The notes below the pieces were generated by a model. The model ran no database searches and was not told the DNA's origin. It saw only the letters and a list, made by a program, of their open reading frames with translations. A program made the translations under genes and the position numbers. From Callipepla californica brunnescens (lineage: Eukaryota; Chordata; Aves; Galliformes; Odontophoridae), in assembly GCA_023055505.1 (NCBI GenBank), contig JALIRH010000013.1:5580001-5644000 (forward strand): a stretch of DNA of 64,000 bases. Direction: 5' to 3'. Of the stretch, positions 14,401-29,300 are shown one piece after another; the stretch's first letter is position 1; the number at the start of each line of letters is the position of its first letter.

Positions 14401-17400
14401 GCCCCCACAGCCGCAACCCAGGCAGCTGCTTCTGAGCTGTGGAACTGCACCACGGCCAACAGCAGCGGCTCCCCATGGCACCCCCAGGACTCCCCACAGC
14501 TCTCAGGACTACAGCTGCTACCAGCAGGACCCCATGTGTGGCACCGTGTGACAGCACCTCCAGCCCTGCACACACAGGAGCAGTGATCACTCAGAGCTTC
14601 CATACAGGGTCAGTGTTGAGGAGAAAAGGCCGGTGTCTGTCGCGCTGATACCCGGAGCAGGGCTGTGGATTTCCACCTCTGTGATTCCTCATAAGAAGGT
14701 CCTTAGGAAAAGGGGTGGTTTCTGCCCCAGGGCTATAGTAGCACTCAGGTGCTGAAACTCACAGGGATTCACCAACTTCTGTGGTACCAGTGCAGGACAA
14801 GGGGTGCTGGGGGAAAGCAGCACGGCTCCTTGAAGGCAGATCTTACCTCAGCCTCCACAGTGAGATCCATCAGTCAACAGTTTTCTACGTTCGTAGCACG
14901 CATTTGAGACTTGCTGATAACAGTATGACACAGATGATTAGCGTTTCCTTGCTGGTACCACATGAATGTATTTGACTCAACACTGATGGGACTGCAAAGG
15001 GAGCTGTCAGATAAACAACACACGTCTTCAAGAGGAAAGCAGACACGGGGCGTGGGCTGCCCAGGAAGGGGGAACTATGCCTGCAGAGCAGCTCCGGTCC
15101 CACAACAAACGGCACTGACTGAAACTCAGACCAGCTCTGAAGATGACTTGTGCTCTCAGAGCTGGTGTAAGCACATCCCTGAAGTAGTTTCCATAGCAGG
15201 ACTCGTGCAGGGCTCTCCTGTTTATTCCAACTTCAGCTCTATTATGAAGTTCAGCTTCTTATGAGCATTCAGTATGGGAAATGAGTGCAGAAAGCATCCA
15301 GAAAACTTTCACAGATCACCTCTCAGAACACATAAGCAGAGCTGGGGAAACAAAACCAACGTTCTCCACGGTACACAAGTCGACTTAAACTCACCCATTT
15401 GAGATGGGATCTGATTATGAAACTACACAGGGCTGTCATCTTGCCAAGGAATAAGCAATCAGAAGAAAAGGATCGAGAAGACAGCAGAGAAACTACGAGG
15501 GCAAATATGTGAACTGGGATGGCAGCAAGCCACTGCCCAGAAAAACATTTTGTTTAAAATTAATGCAGCGAGAAAGAGCTCTGCGTGTTTTCTATGAACA
15601 AGAAATCCATCGAAATTAGGGGCAGAGGATTAGATCAGTCTTAATTATTTAGACTGCACACCGTGTGCATTCTATTTGGAAGCGTATCAGATGAGAATAT
15701 ATCCAATACACACTTCACTTCCTGCACCTGAATTACTAAGGTCACACAAGTCAGACCACTTCAATACATGCCATGAGGTTTTAAGAGCAGAGCAGACATC
15801 TCCTGTTTCCCTCCAAGAAATCCACCCTAAATAGTATGCTTTTACAGGAAGGGCTTTTACTGACATAATCCTACAACTGATTCCTAAAAGGATAAAAGCT
15901 TTGCTTACAGAAGATATTAATTTAAGATAATTAAATGATTAAAATCTCCACATCAAAGACTAAGGCAATTTAAAGCCTTCTGAAGAACACCATTTCCTGA
16001 ACCTCAGGTTAGGGGAAGGCAGTGCTCAGAAGGCCCAGAACAGCCGCACAGCTTCCCTGAGCACGGGACACAGTGTCCCTGCTGAGCAGCACGGCCCAGG
16101 CCTGGCTGCACCTCGAAGCACAACACCCAGAAGCACTGTGCTCACACCATGGGATGCTGCAGCCCCGTGGTGGGACACGCAGCACTGCACAGCCCGGCAG
16201 GGGAATCGGATCTGCTGCAGTGCATTCATCACAAATCCATGAGAATTCTGTTCCCCTAGACCTTAGTTAGCCATAGATAACCATCCTGAGCCATTTCTCA
16301 TTTCTTCAGGTTTTAATTTAATGGCATAACTCTGGACCTTGCTAGAGGCAAGCGGTGCTATTTGTGAAAAGGATTTCTTCTCAGCTCACACACTCAGATG
16401 TCAGCTCCACAGATACGTTTCAGAAATGAACACGTTGACTGGAGCACTGTACCTGGGTAACCCAATCAAGGCCCCGACACACAGAAACATCCTTATTTGG
16501 GTGTACGCTCAGCTATACGTGTACCATTAAGCACATATTTCACATACTTTCACCATTCAGCAACAAAGCAATAAAGTTCGAATTAAGCTAATGGGTGCAT
16601 TTTGTGCCCGTGATCTGACTGACCTTTCCATGAGCAAAAAAAGCATGACTTGTTTAAAAAAAAAAAGCAAACAACTGTTACATGATCTATTTTTTCACTG
16701 CATAAACCAAGTGATTGGTAACAGCAGGTCCCAGTGAATTAGGTTACTCTTCCTCTTGAAGATGCAAGAGTAACTTTGTCTTCTAAACCCCAGAAATGAA
16801 TATTCTTTATCTGCAACTGGAAACAAGGCTCCAGTACTCAGTGCTCAGCAACTTCACGGGCTAAAAAAACCTCTCCCGTGCTTTGTGATCATTTTATTTC
16901 CGTCACAGGAGTGCCTTATCTCCTGCAGCAGCGGCTTCTGCTGCTGCTTCAATGCACAGTACTGGAGTTTCTAGGAAGGCATTATGCACACTCCCTGGTT
17001 TCCCCTCCTTCACCAACGCTATTCCTAGAACTGGGAAGCTCACGTGCTGTCCTGGCAGGGCTGGAGCACTAAGTCCAACTGAACCAGTCACACTGATAAA
17101 CTGTTTTTTTTTTCTTATTATTTTGAAAACTAAACATCCTTGGCAGCAAGACAATCCCACGAATGGACGTCTGTCCATGTATCAGCACACAGAAGCTCAA
17201 CGTGTCAGATGTCCATGTTGTAGAGGAAAGAAAAAAGTTCTGCTTTTGAAAAAAAGCACAAAAAAAAAAGCAAAAAGCTGAAGCAGCAGGCTCTGGCTGA
17301 CCTCCCAGCTGGCAGAAAGCAGCTACATTTTAGCCAAACAGACCTTGTTTGTGCGCCTTATGGCAGTACGACCTGCTGCAGTTCGCTCTGCTCTCATCAC

Positions 17401-20400
17401 AAAGGTTGAGAGCCCGTAAACATCAACAGCGAGGAACGTTTCCCACCTGTGCTCTTCCTGCAAGGCGGATGCTGAGAACTGTGGGGAAACAACGGGGGAG
17501 AGACCACAGCCACGTGGAACGCGGGTACAGAGCAGCACAGCTCTGCTTCCTTCTTCAGAAAGGACCCGGAATAACTGGAAGGGTCAGAGCAGCGCAGGAC
17601 GGCTCCTGGGAGGCACAGCTCCCTGCATGGGGAGGCAGCAGGAGCCTGAACAACACAGACACAGCGCAGGGAGCTGCCAAAGCACACAGGATACGTGCGT
17701 GGCAGAGGAGGATGCAACATCTACAAAATCTTAAGTGGCATGGAGGGGAAAGATATATCTCATCTCCTCCAACACACAATGATGGGGCTGCCAAAAGAAG
17801 GGAGGGACAAAACAGATGCAAAGAGGGCTGTGAGCAGCAGGTGATCAGAGGCTGCCGCAGATACGTGACATTACACAGCATCACGGAGACTGGAGAAGTA
17901 CCAGGTCATGAAACAGGCACACAGCATCAGGAAATCCCCCCAAGCTGAAAAAGCATCAGAAGCTGTGAGCACACCGGTGCAGAGGTGCTCTATGAGCTTG
18001 CCTGCTCTCCCTCAGCAGGCGATGTCTGCTTGCAGGTCTGCTTTGAGCAAACACAGCCATTCCCACCAGCACTGCTCCGAGACAAAGGACGCTGTCACTC
18101 ATGACTAATGGCACGGCTCCCCACCTTTCAAGTCTCTTTTCACAATATTTCCTTTCTATAAGGAAGTCTCACATCTTCTAATTCATCCTTTGCTCTTCCC
18201 AGCCCCTTAGTCATTGACACTTGAAAGCATTCAGCACTTTTCTTCTTTCACCCTTGTTGCCATTAATGATTGTCAAAGGCAGAAACTTGCAGCACGGCCA
18301 CATACCAGGCAGCCACGCCGCCCTCAGCCCTGCCTTCAGCCCACGTGTGCTCTGCATCCGCCACGGCCTGCCACCACACCAAGCAGAGGCATGCATTGAT
18401 TTTTTCCATTTTCTAATTATCATGTCATTGAGCCTGCACGAGAATACCCACAGACCTGGTTTGTGCACAGGGGGAGGAAGAGGCAAAGCTCTCCTAATGC
18501 CAGCAGCCACGGGAGGGCCTCCAGCTCCCAGAGGCAGCTCTGGAGCTCACAGAGGTTATACTATCTGTATATGCAACAAGTTTTAACCAAGTGTGCACTC
18601 AGACCTCCTTAAGTCGGACTCCTAAAGCACTGGCACCAGTTATAGATCTGAAGGTGAATGCATACCCAGGCCCTCTAACATTAGAAGACTGCCTGAATCC
18701 TGGAGATGCTGCCTAAAAATCTCCTGCAACAACAACAAAAAGGAAACAGTAATGCCAGAGCCACTTCATCACCCGATCTGCTTTAGGATCTAAGACTCAG
18801 GAAGATCTTCAGGTGCACACCACATGAACTGAATGAACACTGTACGAACTGCACAGTGACCCCACTCAGGGTGATCCTGTGCTCCATCACACACTCCCAC
18901 ATCCCTGCTGCACCAAATCCATCAGTCACACGGCTGCAGGAAACCTGCCTTACAAAAACAAAACAACAACAAAAACATCGCATTCCACATCTAAGAGGGA
19001 GAAGTAAACACGGGGACGTGATCCTGACTCAGAGATACATGCTGGCCTGCATTCCTCTCACCAAAATTAATAACCTGGCCCACATTCTGACATTTACCTC
19101 ATCTTCTTCAAGTCATTTAAACCATCACAACCACCGTATTTATAGCTCTACCTCCCATCGCTGCCTGCCTTGTGCGTGCCCTTCCAAGTGCCTCCACCAG
19201 CTTCCCCTCTCACAACCCTTCTCAGACACTGAGGCACTACTCACTACCAGTGGCAGCCACCTTGATCATTATCTCGCCCTCCCCCCCAGCAAATTAAGTT
19301 TAATCCATCTCTTCAGTTCCATCTTCTGAACGGTGGGCTCTTCAAGATGGGGACTGCCACACTCACACTGGTGGCACTGGATATGGGATCTCACTCCTGC
19401 CCACCTGCTCAGCTTCTGCAGCTGTGTAAGCAGGGAGCGACAGATTCACTGCCATAGTATTGTCTGAACGACCCCCAAATCAAACCTGTTCAGTTTCTAA
19501 ACTCCTTCCTAACTACTACCCTGTTCACCACAATCTGCAACTTAAAAACACGTTTCTAAAAGCAAACAACACACAACAGCACCACCACCCAAAAAGCCAC
19601 CGCAGAGTTAAATATAGATGGCAAATACCTCCAAACATCTCTCACACAAAAGCAAATATTCCAGAAGTCTGAACTCAACAGTGAAAGCTATTATTGAAAA
19701 CCCAAGCAGCTTGCAATTATCTCTAATGGACAAAATTAGAACACATAATATTCCTTAAGCTATTTTTTGCTTCTTTCTGACACCCCCCCACAGCCCATAT
19801 TGTTTTAGACATCTATTTACAAACAAGCTGGAGATGGGCTGGAGCACTTATGAGTGAATGCCCCTCAGCTCACCCACCCCAGTAGGCTCCAGCTACTTAT
19901 ACCAGGACAAGAAAGGTGCCTGGACCCAAAGAGGTGTCTTCTGCAGTGTTTAATGGTTTGTCAAGGCCATATTAATTCAGCTGGCAGTAAGCTGCCATAA
20001 AAACTGTAATATTTGTCAACACCTCAAATGACAGTTCGACACAAATGAGTTCTCACATGGGTCACATCAGTAGCTTTTCCTGATCCTGTATACAAAGCAT
20101 CGCTTGCATTAAGAACTCTACAAAGTGCAGGTGTCCTGAGATACCCATGTGAAAAGAAACATCAGTTCCCAAAAACATTTCAGGCTCCAGATACCCAGTG
20201 TCAAAAAGTCCTACTGCAAATTCAGCTGTTCAGTAAGAGCTGTGAACAGTAAAGCAAGCTGGTCTGGCACGAGCATGGAACAGAATCACACCATCTCCTG
20301 CAAAATGAGGATATTATTCATTAAGGCCCCCATAAATTTAGTAGCAAATTTTACCAGAATTCTTGCACTCCTTTTGGTATTATTTCCCATGACTGTCAGG

Positions 20401-23400
20401 AATAGAAAACCAACTTGTTTGATTTCCTGTCATTCTGCAAAATCCCATTCTCTTAAAAGTGAAACCTTTCTCCAATTGATTAGCACATTTATGAGCCCTT
20501 CGTGTCCTAGCAAGAAAGGAAATACTCTTCTTATATACTGTGTAAATAATTCAATTTGATCTTTGTAAGTTCACGATACACACATGCACACTATGCAGTA
20601 AAAACAAGCACCACTCACCTTTCAGTATTAATTAAAAACACGTGAATTTCCTTCAGTCACAATCAGATTGTATCATCACCTTGGAATTACATCTAAATCT
20701 TAACCGTATTAATTTCAGTATAAACCACCTCTTTCAAAAGCCCTTTCTTCCCAGAAGATTAAGGAAGATTAGTGCTCACACTTGACTCACAAATCACTGG
20801 CATGTAGCACACACCTGTACACATACACACGAGCAATCTGCACTGTCAGCATCCAACTATACAGCAAAATTAACAGAAAAACAGTGTTCTGAATTAATCA
20901 CCCTTTGTCTCAAGATACAGTTCATCAGGGCAGAAAACCCAGCAGTCTCTCGCACTGCTGTTCTGGGGTAGTGCCCCACCCAGAGAAAATCTCCAGAAAT
21001 CCAAACACTTATATGTTCGAGATCTTTTAGATAAGATATTCTTGTGATGTCGAGCAACACCTCTGAGATGCCTTTGATGAGTCAGGCTCATTTACTTTTG
21101 TCTTCCCCCTGCCCTCGAGAATGTCACACATCCCAAGTGATGAAGGTTCCCGGCTAACCTGTAACCGCCTCCGAGCACAGTGACCTTTCAGAGGCACAGG
21201 GTTCGATTAAAACTAGAACATACCTTTTCCTTTTCCCTATCAATAGCTTTAAACTGTAAGGTTCTACTTTAACAAGTAAGACAACAGCACAACTTAATTG
21301 CTGGATTGCTGTCGATGTGCCAAAGCTGAACGTGCAGGACAGCCAAACAGCGACTTGCAGGGTGGGCCACGGGGCTCACCTCCAGCCAGGTCCTCAGGCA
21401 CTGACAGATAAGTCATACAAGTGCTACGTTTTTAGGATAAAACAGCAATAACGAACGCTCTCAGAAAACAGAAGGCTTTCCTCTCTCACCTGCCTCTCAG
21501 CTTTATCATTCCACTTTCCCTTGGACTGAAGAATGGCACATTTGATCACAACAGCAGTTAAGCTCTGCTGTGATTTTGTTTGTTCCCTGCTCTGGATCAG
21601 ACAAAACCCAACCTTGTTACTGCAGTCAGCACACTGGGCACTATTCAGCGTGTGCTGGGAGCACCACAGACCCACCAACAGAGCACACAGACACACACCA
21701 ATCACAACACAGCAATACAGCCTCTTCTTGTACCATCCAAAACCTCAAGGCGTAAACCCTCCCTTCCCAGACATCTATATGAAGAAAACTTGTTAAAGAT
21801 CCTTTCATAAGGAAGGGCACACACAGAGCCAGCACAGCTCGCAGCTAACATGCCACCAGCCCCCACGGCCAGCCCCAGGGACTGCCACCCCACCTGCCCA
21901 CCCCTGGCAGCACGGGAGGGCAGTGCTGGGGCAACGATGCAGTTACAATTTCATAGCAGTGCTTTAACCCACGGGACAGCCACAGTCAGGCTTCCAAAGG
22001 ACACGCAAGCATCAGCTGCAACTGTGTGCTCAGCCTGGAAAGCCGAGCTCCAGGAGTGCCGCAACACTACTGCGCATTCGCTCGGCAGCGGGGAACGTTC
22101 TCGTCGGAGATTTTCTCACCAAGCACAAGTAAAACCCAGCTGATTCCTGGTCAAATATGTCATAATTAACTCACTCCCACACTGCAAGGCAAAAATCTGT
22201 TCAGCCTTCAGTAGCTTGTATCCCGCTTGAAAAAGTTACCCTGTATTTTTACAGTTAGTCACTCAAGACAAAGTAGCATCTGTTACAGCAAGACTTCAAG
22301 TTTTGTTTTTTCCTTCAGAGAATTATTATCCCTACACTGCTTGCAGGACTTGGGCTGCACGGCAGCATTCAGATGCATTTCAGTTGGGTTCTTCAAGTTA
22401 TTTTTAAGCAGTCCCCTGCCCCAAGTGTTCTGCTGATACAAACGAGCCTCAGTTTGAAGCAAGCTTCTACAAACCACGGCTCCAAAACCCAACGGGGCAG
22501 CTATTTGTCTGGTATCCTGCAAACTGTAATTTACTATATTTGCAATAGCTAAAGCTTCCAGCTTCTGAACTTCTCAAAGTGCACGTTGTTCATCACGTTC
22601 AAGACTCTGCGTTTGAAACACAGAAGTACCATAAAGGATCCGGACAATCTAGAATCAAAGTTCTCCTTTACAGCTGCAGCTGTTTTCCCTCCTCCCAGCT
22701 CCCCAGAGCGTACACAACCACCTCACACAGGGCGAGATTAAAAAGGTGAGGAACGTTTAAATCCTGCACTTAAGAGAACTTCTGAAATAATGCCTTAACG
22801 CACCATTAGGATATCAGGCAGAGGTATGATTAAAGAGTAGGTGTAGAATAGGTGGGCTGGTATTAAACTGAGCGCTGCATTTGCTCCAAACAGCCTGTTT
22901 TGTTTCTTGGAGTCCAGGGTATCCTTGTAGGTTTAGTATTTCTAATTATGTCTGAAGAAACTTTTATTATACGTGACCCATTATGCAGTTTATTACCACC
23001 CCATTCTCATTATCATCCCCAGTTTCTACAAGGTCCAACAACAAGGTATACATTAGCTAAGCCCTGTTTGAAGTAGCTTTTGTGTTCCATACTCCTAGCA
23101 CAAAATTTCATGACTCAGATTCATGTAATCAAAACTGCAAACCGCTTGCTTCGGTATTGTGTAACAATCTCATGATGAAACTGTTTTGCTAATGACCTCC
23201 TTAAACTTCAAGCACTCAGAATCAGAACCTTATTTTCTTTTTATCGTTGTTTTCAACATAAAGCTGACCTCAATTTTACCTAAACCCAAAATCAAACTTC
23301 AACTGCGAGCCAGATCAGTTGAAATGAGTGCCCTCCCCTCCTCCATCCACTTCATGAATGGGGAAGGGGAAAAAAAAAAAAAAAAAGAGTTTAATTCATA

Positions 23401-26379
23401 TCAGTGAACCTGAACCAGAAGTAGTTTGGGAATCACAATGAGGGGGCAATGAGGCATTGGAAATCTCTCTCTCCATTTCACTCTCGGCAGTTCGGAGAAC
23501 ACAGTTGAGTCACTGTACACAATATCTCACTTAAGCAAACAAAAAAAAGCAAACAGAAGTCGGGAAGTGTTTTCCTTCCAGCACAACTGCAGTTTAGAGA
23601 GATTAAAGATCTCTACACGACAGAATTTAATAAATACAGGGAGCTCCTTCCTAGGAAGTAAAGGGTAAACGTACCTAGTAAATACTTTCCTTAAGAATGT
23701 ATTTCTTTAACCCCAGACCATTTTTCAGGCAGACTGGAAAAGTTGACTGGATGTAGAAGTGAAGAGAGCACTCACTTCTGCTAGAAGTCTCCAAAAGTAT
23801 TAAAACTATCAATTACACACAGGTACACTGCACCTCTTCAGGATATAAGAGGTTTAAGAACGGAGATTTATTTTCACTATTCAAAGTGAAACTTGATTTA
23901 TTTATTTTTTCTGGATTAGACATTCTTTTTAAATACTGAAATAAAAGCTTCACCAAATCACAAACTGGTGAAGGAACACAGACCTGTAAGATCAGGCTTG
24001 CTATAGCTCCAACGCATGATTTAATACGTGAGTGAAAAACAATATCCTTAAAATCACTGATTTTAAGGCATTACAGAGAATCAGACACACAGCACCAATG
24101 GGGGACGCCGTGTTTGAGCCCGGGCTGCTCTGCAATGCGCTCCATGTGCCACCTGGAAGGGAACGTGCCCACATCCCCACCCACCCTCCTCCTGCACACC
24201 GTAAATATTTCATGTTCCCTTTGTGGAAAACTCTCAGGCCTCGTTTTGAAGCAGAGTTTTAGAAAATTTGTCTTTCTTTTTAGGTCTAGAGGGAAAACAC
24301 CAACCTAAGCAATTACTATTCTCACGCTTAATTTCCTGCCAGCATCCATGTTTTTTTTATACGCAGCTTCTTTCGCTTCATTTTAATGCACGTTTCATTT
24401 CCAGCCAGCAGACTGGCAGCAAAACACACCAGCAGCAAGGCTCCTGCCCCTGCAACTTGTAACAGACGAGGAAAAAACCCAAGCACAGGCCTGGGGATAT
24501 TTTGCTGCAGTAAACAAAACATTTAACATAAGGACAATTTCTAACCAACCTCTTGAAAAGCATTCTTAAATGTACTATTTACAGCCCAGACAAAATGGAA
24601 TCACCTTTGTTGTTGTTTACTTCCTCCCCACTCTCAAGACATTATACACGTTTTAGTTATGTGAGAGAAATAAGACAAGCAGGAATTCTGGGGTGCTTCT
24701 AAAAAAACAAACACGCCACGGCAGCGAGCTTCTCTTTGACTTAGCAGAAAAATCTTTGAAGTGCTGAAAGCCTAACTTTGGAAGAAAGCACTTCTTGGAC
24801 TGGCAACTTTCAGCGTCTTCTAAATTTGATTCCAACCAACAAAACAAAGCAGGGAAAAAAAACCACTGAGGCAAACCACACATTTCTGAGCAGCCCCAAG
24901 CACTGCTGCCAGACTGTGAATGGCATGCTAGCTGAGTCAGGCTTACACCTTCCCCTATTAAAGGCTACACAACTTGAAGCTGCTACAATACATTCTGTCT
25001 TCAGACAGTTTTAAAGTGAAACTGGGGGGAAAAAGTATCATTTCAGTGTTTAAGACTGTAAGGAAAAAAACAAAAAGCAGAAGCAGCCTGCCCTTTTACT
25101 GCTGTCTCTATTGACAGAGAAGTAGACAAATATCAATGTCCAACAGCGATTAAATATTTCCTCTTAGCAGTCATCAATTATTGACTACACACACATCTGC
25201 TTACAACACACAGTTTTCTGCCTGGGTAGGTGTGTTACTGTAAGGAGTTGTTTGGGCCATTAATATCAAAAGAGAGATTATGCTTCCAAAAACAATGTTA
25301 CACTACTGTTTGGCCAGGAGATATGCACAGTAACACCAGCAGCTAGTTATTTGCTCCCAGCATCACAGCAAAGAGCTGATGGTTTGAATAGGAGCCCCTC
25401 TCCACTTGCCCACATCCTCCCTCCCCATCACCAGCACCCTAAATTTCAACTCGCACCTCAAACTGCTTCACCTTAATTTCAGTAAGACTTTGCTGACTGC
25501 TTGAGAGCCATCAGGCTGCTTTCCAAAGCTTCAGACCTAGAGTTCAACCCCTCAGAGGGGGTTCTGCCTCCACCACGGGTGCCCCTCGCTGCCTTCTAAC
25601 AGGCAGATCTCTGCACAGCAGAGGCCCTCAAGCTCTGCTCAGTTGGCGTTGGGTGCAAGGGAGCCCCTCACCACCCATGGCTCAGCCACCAGGAAGGGCT
25701 TCTGCAGAGAACACAGGGGTACTCAGGAGAGCAGAGCTCAAAAGCAGCACACCAAACCTTCAAGGGAAAAAGAGAAGTGAGCTTGTTTACCTGAGATTCA
25801 AATAAATACATGCAGGCAGATTTGCACACACACAAAGCCCTGAAACATGCATTTCACCCACACTTACTGCAATAAACAGATCCAAGCCCCGCCTTTGGAT
25901 TTCTAAACCCAATTTAGCAGTTTTCAGATCTCCCTATCGACGACACAAAATACTTAATTTCAATCTCAAAACAACAGTTGGAAGAGTCGCCTAAGTATAA
26001 GAAGGGAAGAAGAGGAAAACAAATCGGAGAAAAGAGGAGCTATCATAATCTCAGGACAATAATTCACAATACAGAATGATAGATGTTTATACTAACAAAA
26101 TTATTTTACAAAAATAATCCAAGCAGATGGCAGCCTGGTAACACTTCTAACTGCCTGGGAGAGTTACATAAACCTACACCTTGTCGGCCAAGGACCACGT
26201 CCTCTGGAGTGTTCGTTCAGTGGTTAGGTGACTGTGCTACTACAGGACAAGCTGTTCTGGAAGACAGGTTATATAGCAACATTTACCCCATTCTTAAAGA
26301 CCACATTTTAGTATTAGGTTACAATTTAATTCCTGCAGTTAGGCATGCATGAAAGGAAAGTGCCCGTAAAGTTACCAAC
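11424..26379 (-). other. IRS4: IRS4 intron (inferred, about 15 kb)
   Basis: Bounded by the donor AAAAG|GTTGGT (GT at 26379-26378) and the acceptor at 11424. I find no convincing coding exon, RNA gene or complete transposon inside. Open frames at 11513-12178 and 12175-12882 on the + strand look like chance frames in GC-richer DNA. It contains a 17-base A run at 23370-23386 and a 14-bp palindrome near 13673-13686. The + strand is visibly rich in A and C throughout, so the IRS4 sense strand is rich in T and G, as expected for a transcribed intron. Confidence 0.65.
23370..23386. repeat. A17 homopolymer in the IRS4 intron
   Basis: Seventeen consecutive A on the + strand, with no recognisable SINE body beside it. 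Confidence 0.9.
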
Positions 26380-29300
26380 CTTTTCGTGCAGCGTTACACT
26401 TCAGACCGTCGGACCTGGTGAAGTCTATGCTTACGTACGCTCCACTGTCCAAACTCGAAGTACCATTTTGGAGATGGCAAGTCGACGTGGCAGTACTTGC
26501 CTCACAGCTTATTGGATCGTCGCATAAATTCAGAGCTATGTAGTTTAAGCCATTCTGAAATCCAGTTGAGGTATCCCTGGACATTTTGCCTTCCTGACCA
26601 TCAGAAATGCTTTCATCTGGTTTTAACCAAACGTTATCAAATGAGGCAGAGCTGTGTCTTTTGCTACTATCAGTAAAGAAAGAGGAGGATGTGGTCACAG
26701 TCCCAGCAGAAGAGAAGGTCTCAGAACTGTGTCTCCTCCTGCCTTGAGGATCAGCTCGGATAACTTTCGGTCCCATTGGAGGCTCAGCGCTAGGAACAGA
26801 AAAGCTACTGCTACCAGCGTATCGATCGACAATGCACAGTCTGTTAACTATGGAAGAAGGACTATCCATCTTCACACCATCAGTGGATTCGGCAGCGAAG
26901 GGTCGAGGTGGTGTTGCTGCCATGTTGAATGTCATCTCTGTGTAATCATCAGTCCTGTTACTCGCAGCGCTCACACACGCAGTACCAAAGGAGAGCCTAG
27001 CGTAGTCAGGATTTTGTTGGTTTCTAGGAATACTGGAACTTGCATAAATGGAAATATCTGTTAAAGAGTTAGAAAGTTCTTTCGCTGCTTTTGGTGACTG
27101 TACATCCAAGTCAACGCTCATATAATCCGAGAGCGGGGACTGCCTGTGGTCGCTACTTGAGCCCAGAGACGACGGCGATCCTTCCGCAGATAAGGAGTAC
27201 GGCGTATTACTTGCCTTTTCATTGAAGTCGATATTGATGTATTCACCAGGACTCGCTGGCTCGGGTGGAACTGTGCGATCATACATCCTTGGGATAGTGT
27301 TACTCCCTCTTGTACCGAGGGGGAGCCTCGTTGGCCGCGTAGCCCTATTCTGCACCAGCCCTTCATCTGAACCTTTTGCCACTGGTGACTTAGAGATGCC
27401 GTTAGGCAGGACTTCGTTGTTGGTGCTTTTGACATTTTCCGGTCCACCATACAGGAGTTTTCCAGGTGAAGACATTGGAACGTATTCACTGTGGTCACCA
27501 TTTTGTCCTGACAACGCCTTAAAGCTTCGGGGCAAAGAAAAATACGAACTGAAACCTTTGGAAACAGAACTAGTATGTATATAATTTGAATCACCGGGGT
27601 GCTTCGGAGCTGAATTACCAGGTGACATATCCATGTATTCATTGTTTACAATCTTCTCGTTACTACCTTTAGCAATAAACCCAGTTAAAGGGCTCCGTAC
27701 AGGTGAAGAGCTTGCCTTTGGAAACATCATCATATATCCTCTGGAGTCGACCTGAGATGGTGACCAAGAATTGTTAATCTGTTTTGGAACGGACATACTT
27801 TTAGGAGTCATTGGCAAATAATCGCTGTTACTTGACAGAGAGGACGCAACGCCTGGCATCATTGGCATGTATCCATCGTCCCTGGCTTTACTCCTGCTTT
27901 GGTTGCATATAGAATCAAGGTTACTGTCACTGTACTCCAATTCATGGTTACCTTTCAATTTTGGTGTTTCAGAGTAAAGTAATCGTCCATGATTTCCTAA
28001 AGAATCTTCATCTAACAAAGCTGTAGTTTGTGTCATTTTCTGCTGCACCGCTACAGAAGTTGGTTTAGTTAGAGAGTAAGTTCTTTTTCTGAAACACTTT
28101 TCCGCCTCCATATAATCATCTCTTGAGCTATCGTCTGCTTGCTGCTTACTCATGGACATGTACTCGCTCAGACAGTTCTCCTCTCTGATAGGAGGTGTGT
28201 TTCCCAGGGAATCCGGCGTATTACTCCGGACCCTGAAGTACCTGAAATCTCCAGGGCTGGAGCCATACTCATCAGAAGAGATAAATCCCCCATCGCTTGG
28301 GGAGCCACAAACAGAGGAGCTAGAAGGCCTGGTCAACATGTCTGAAGCAGAGCCATGGCCGCTGCTGGAAGAAACACTGATGGGACTTGTAGTGGAGGGA
28401 AAATGAGACACGGGTAGCGAAGCAGACCTAGTGTGGTATGATGAGCTGAATGCGGCTCTAACGTACCTTCCACTCCCTTCTTGGCGGCCCAAATTCATCC
28501 TTGCGGTGTTGAGGTGGATCAGGCTCCCTGTCACTGACCTAAAAGGTCTAGTCATGGTTCCTTCTCCTTCACTGGATGTCCTGAAGCGGTAGGAGTTGCT
28601 GCTCTTAGTAGTAGGAGGCGTCCCTCCAACAACGCTCTCGGTTCTCGATCTTCTCTGCAAGCCCGTCTGGCTGGGGGGCAGGTTCCCCAGGTGCCTCCTA
28701 GTGGTGATGAAGGAGATGGGATTGGTACCACCACCGCCACCAGAAGACTGGCTTTTGCTTCGGGGCCTAAACTCTGCAAAGGCTTTGAGTGCTTTCATGG
28801 TCTCCAAAAAAGTCTCGTGCATATTCTGGGCCACCACCGAATCATCCACTTGCATCCAGAGCTCTCCAGGCCCAATGGAGGCCGACCTGCCCACTTCAAT
28901 GAAGAAGAAGTTCTCCGAGTGCCCACAACGGCGAATATTCATCAGCTGCAGGTGGACAGAGGGCACCTCCGAGTTGAGCTTAACAAGGTGGATGGCCTTG
29001 CTGGACAGGCACAGCCGATACACTCCAGTGAGGTTTTTCGTCTGGCCCAGCCCTTTGGGCTTCACGTTAACCTGCCACACCTCCTTGAAGACGGTGCCGG
29101 GCCTCAGGGAGGCCCCGTAGTGCTCGTCATCCTCGTCCACCTGCTGCTCCGCCTGGTCCTCCTGTTCCAGGCAGCCCCTCTTGCTCTGGCTCATCAGCTC
29201 GCTGATGGCTTGGTACCAGGCCTCCTGCTCGGCCTCGTTCTCCGCCACCATAGCGAAGTACTCATCCTTGGTGTACAAGGCGATGATGTGCTTGTGCTTG

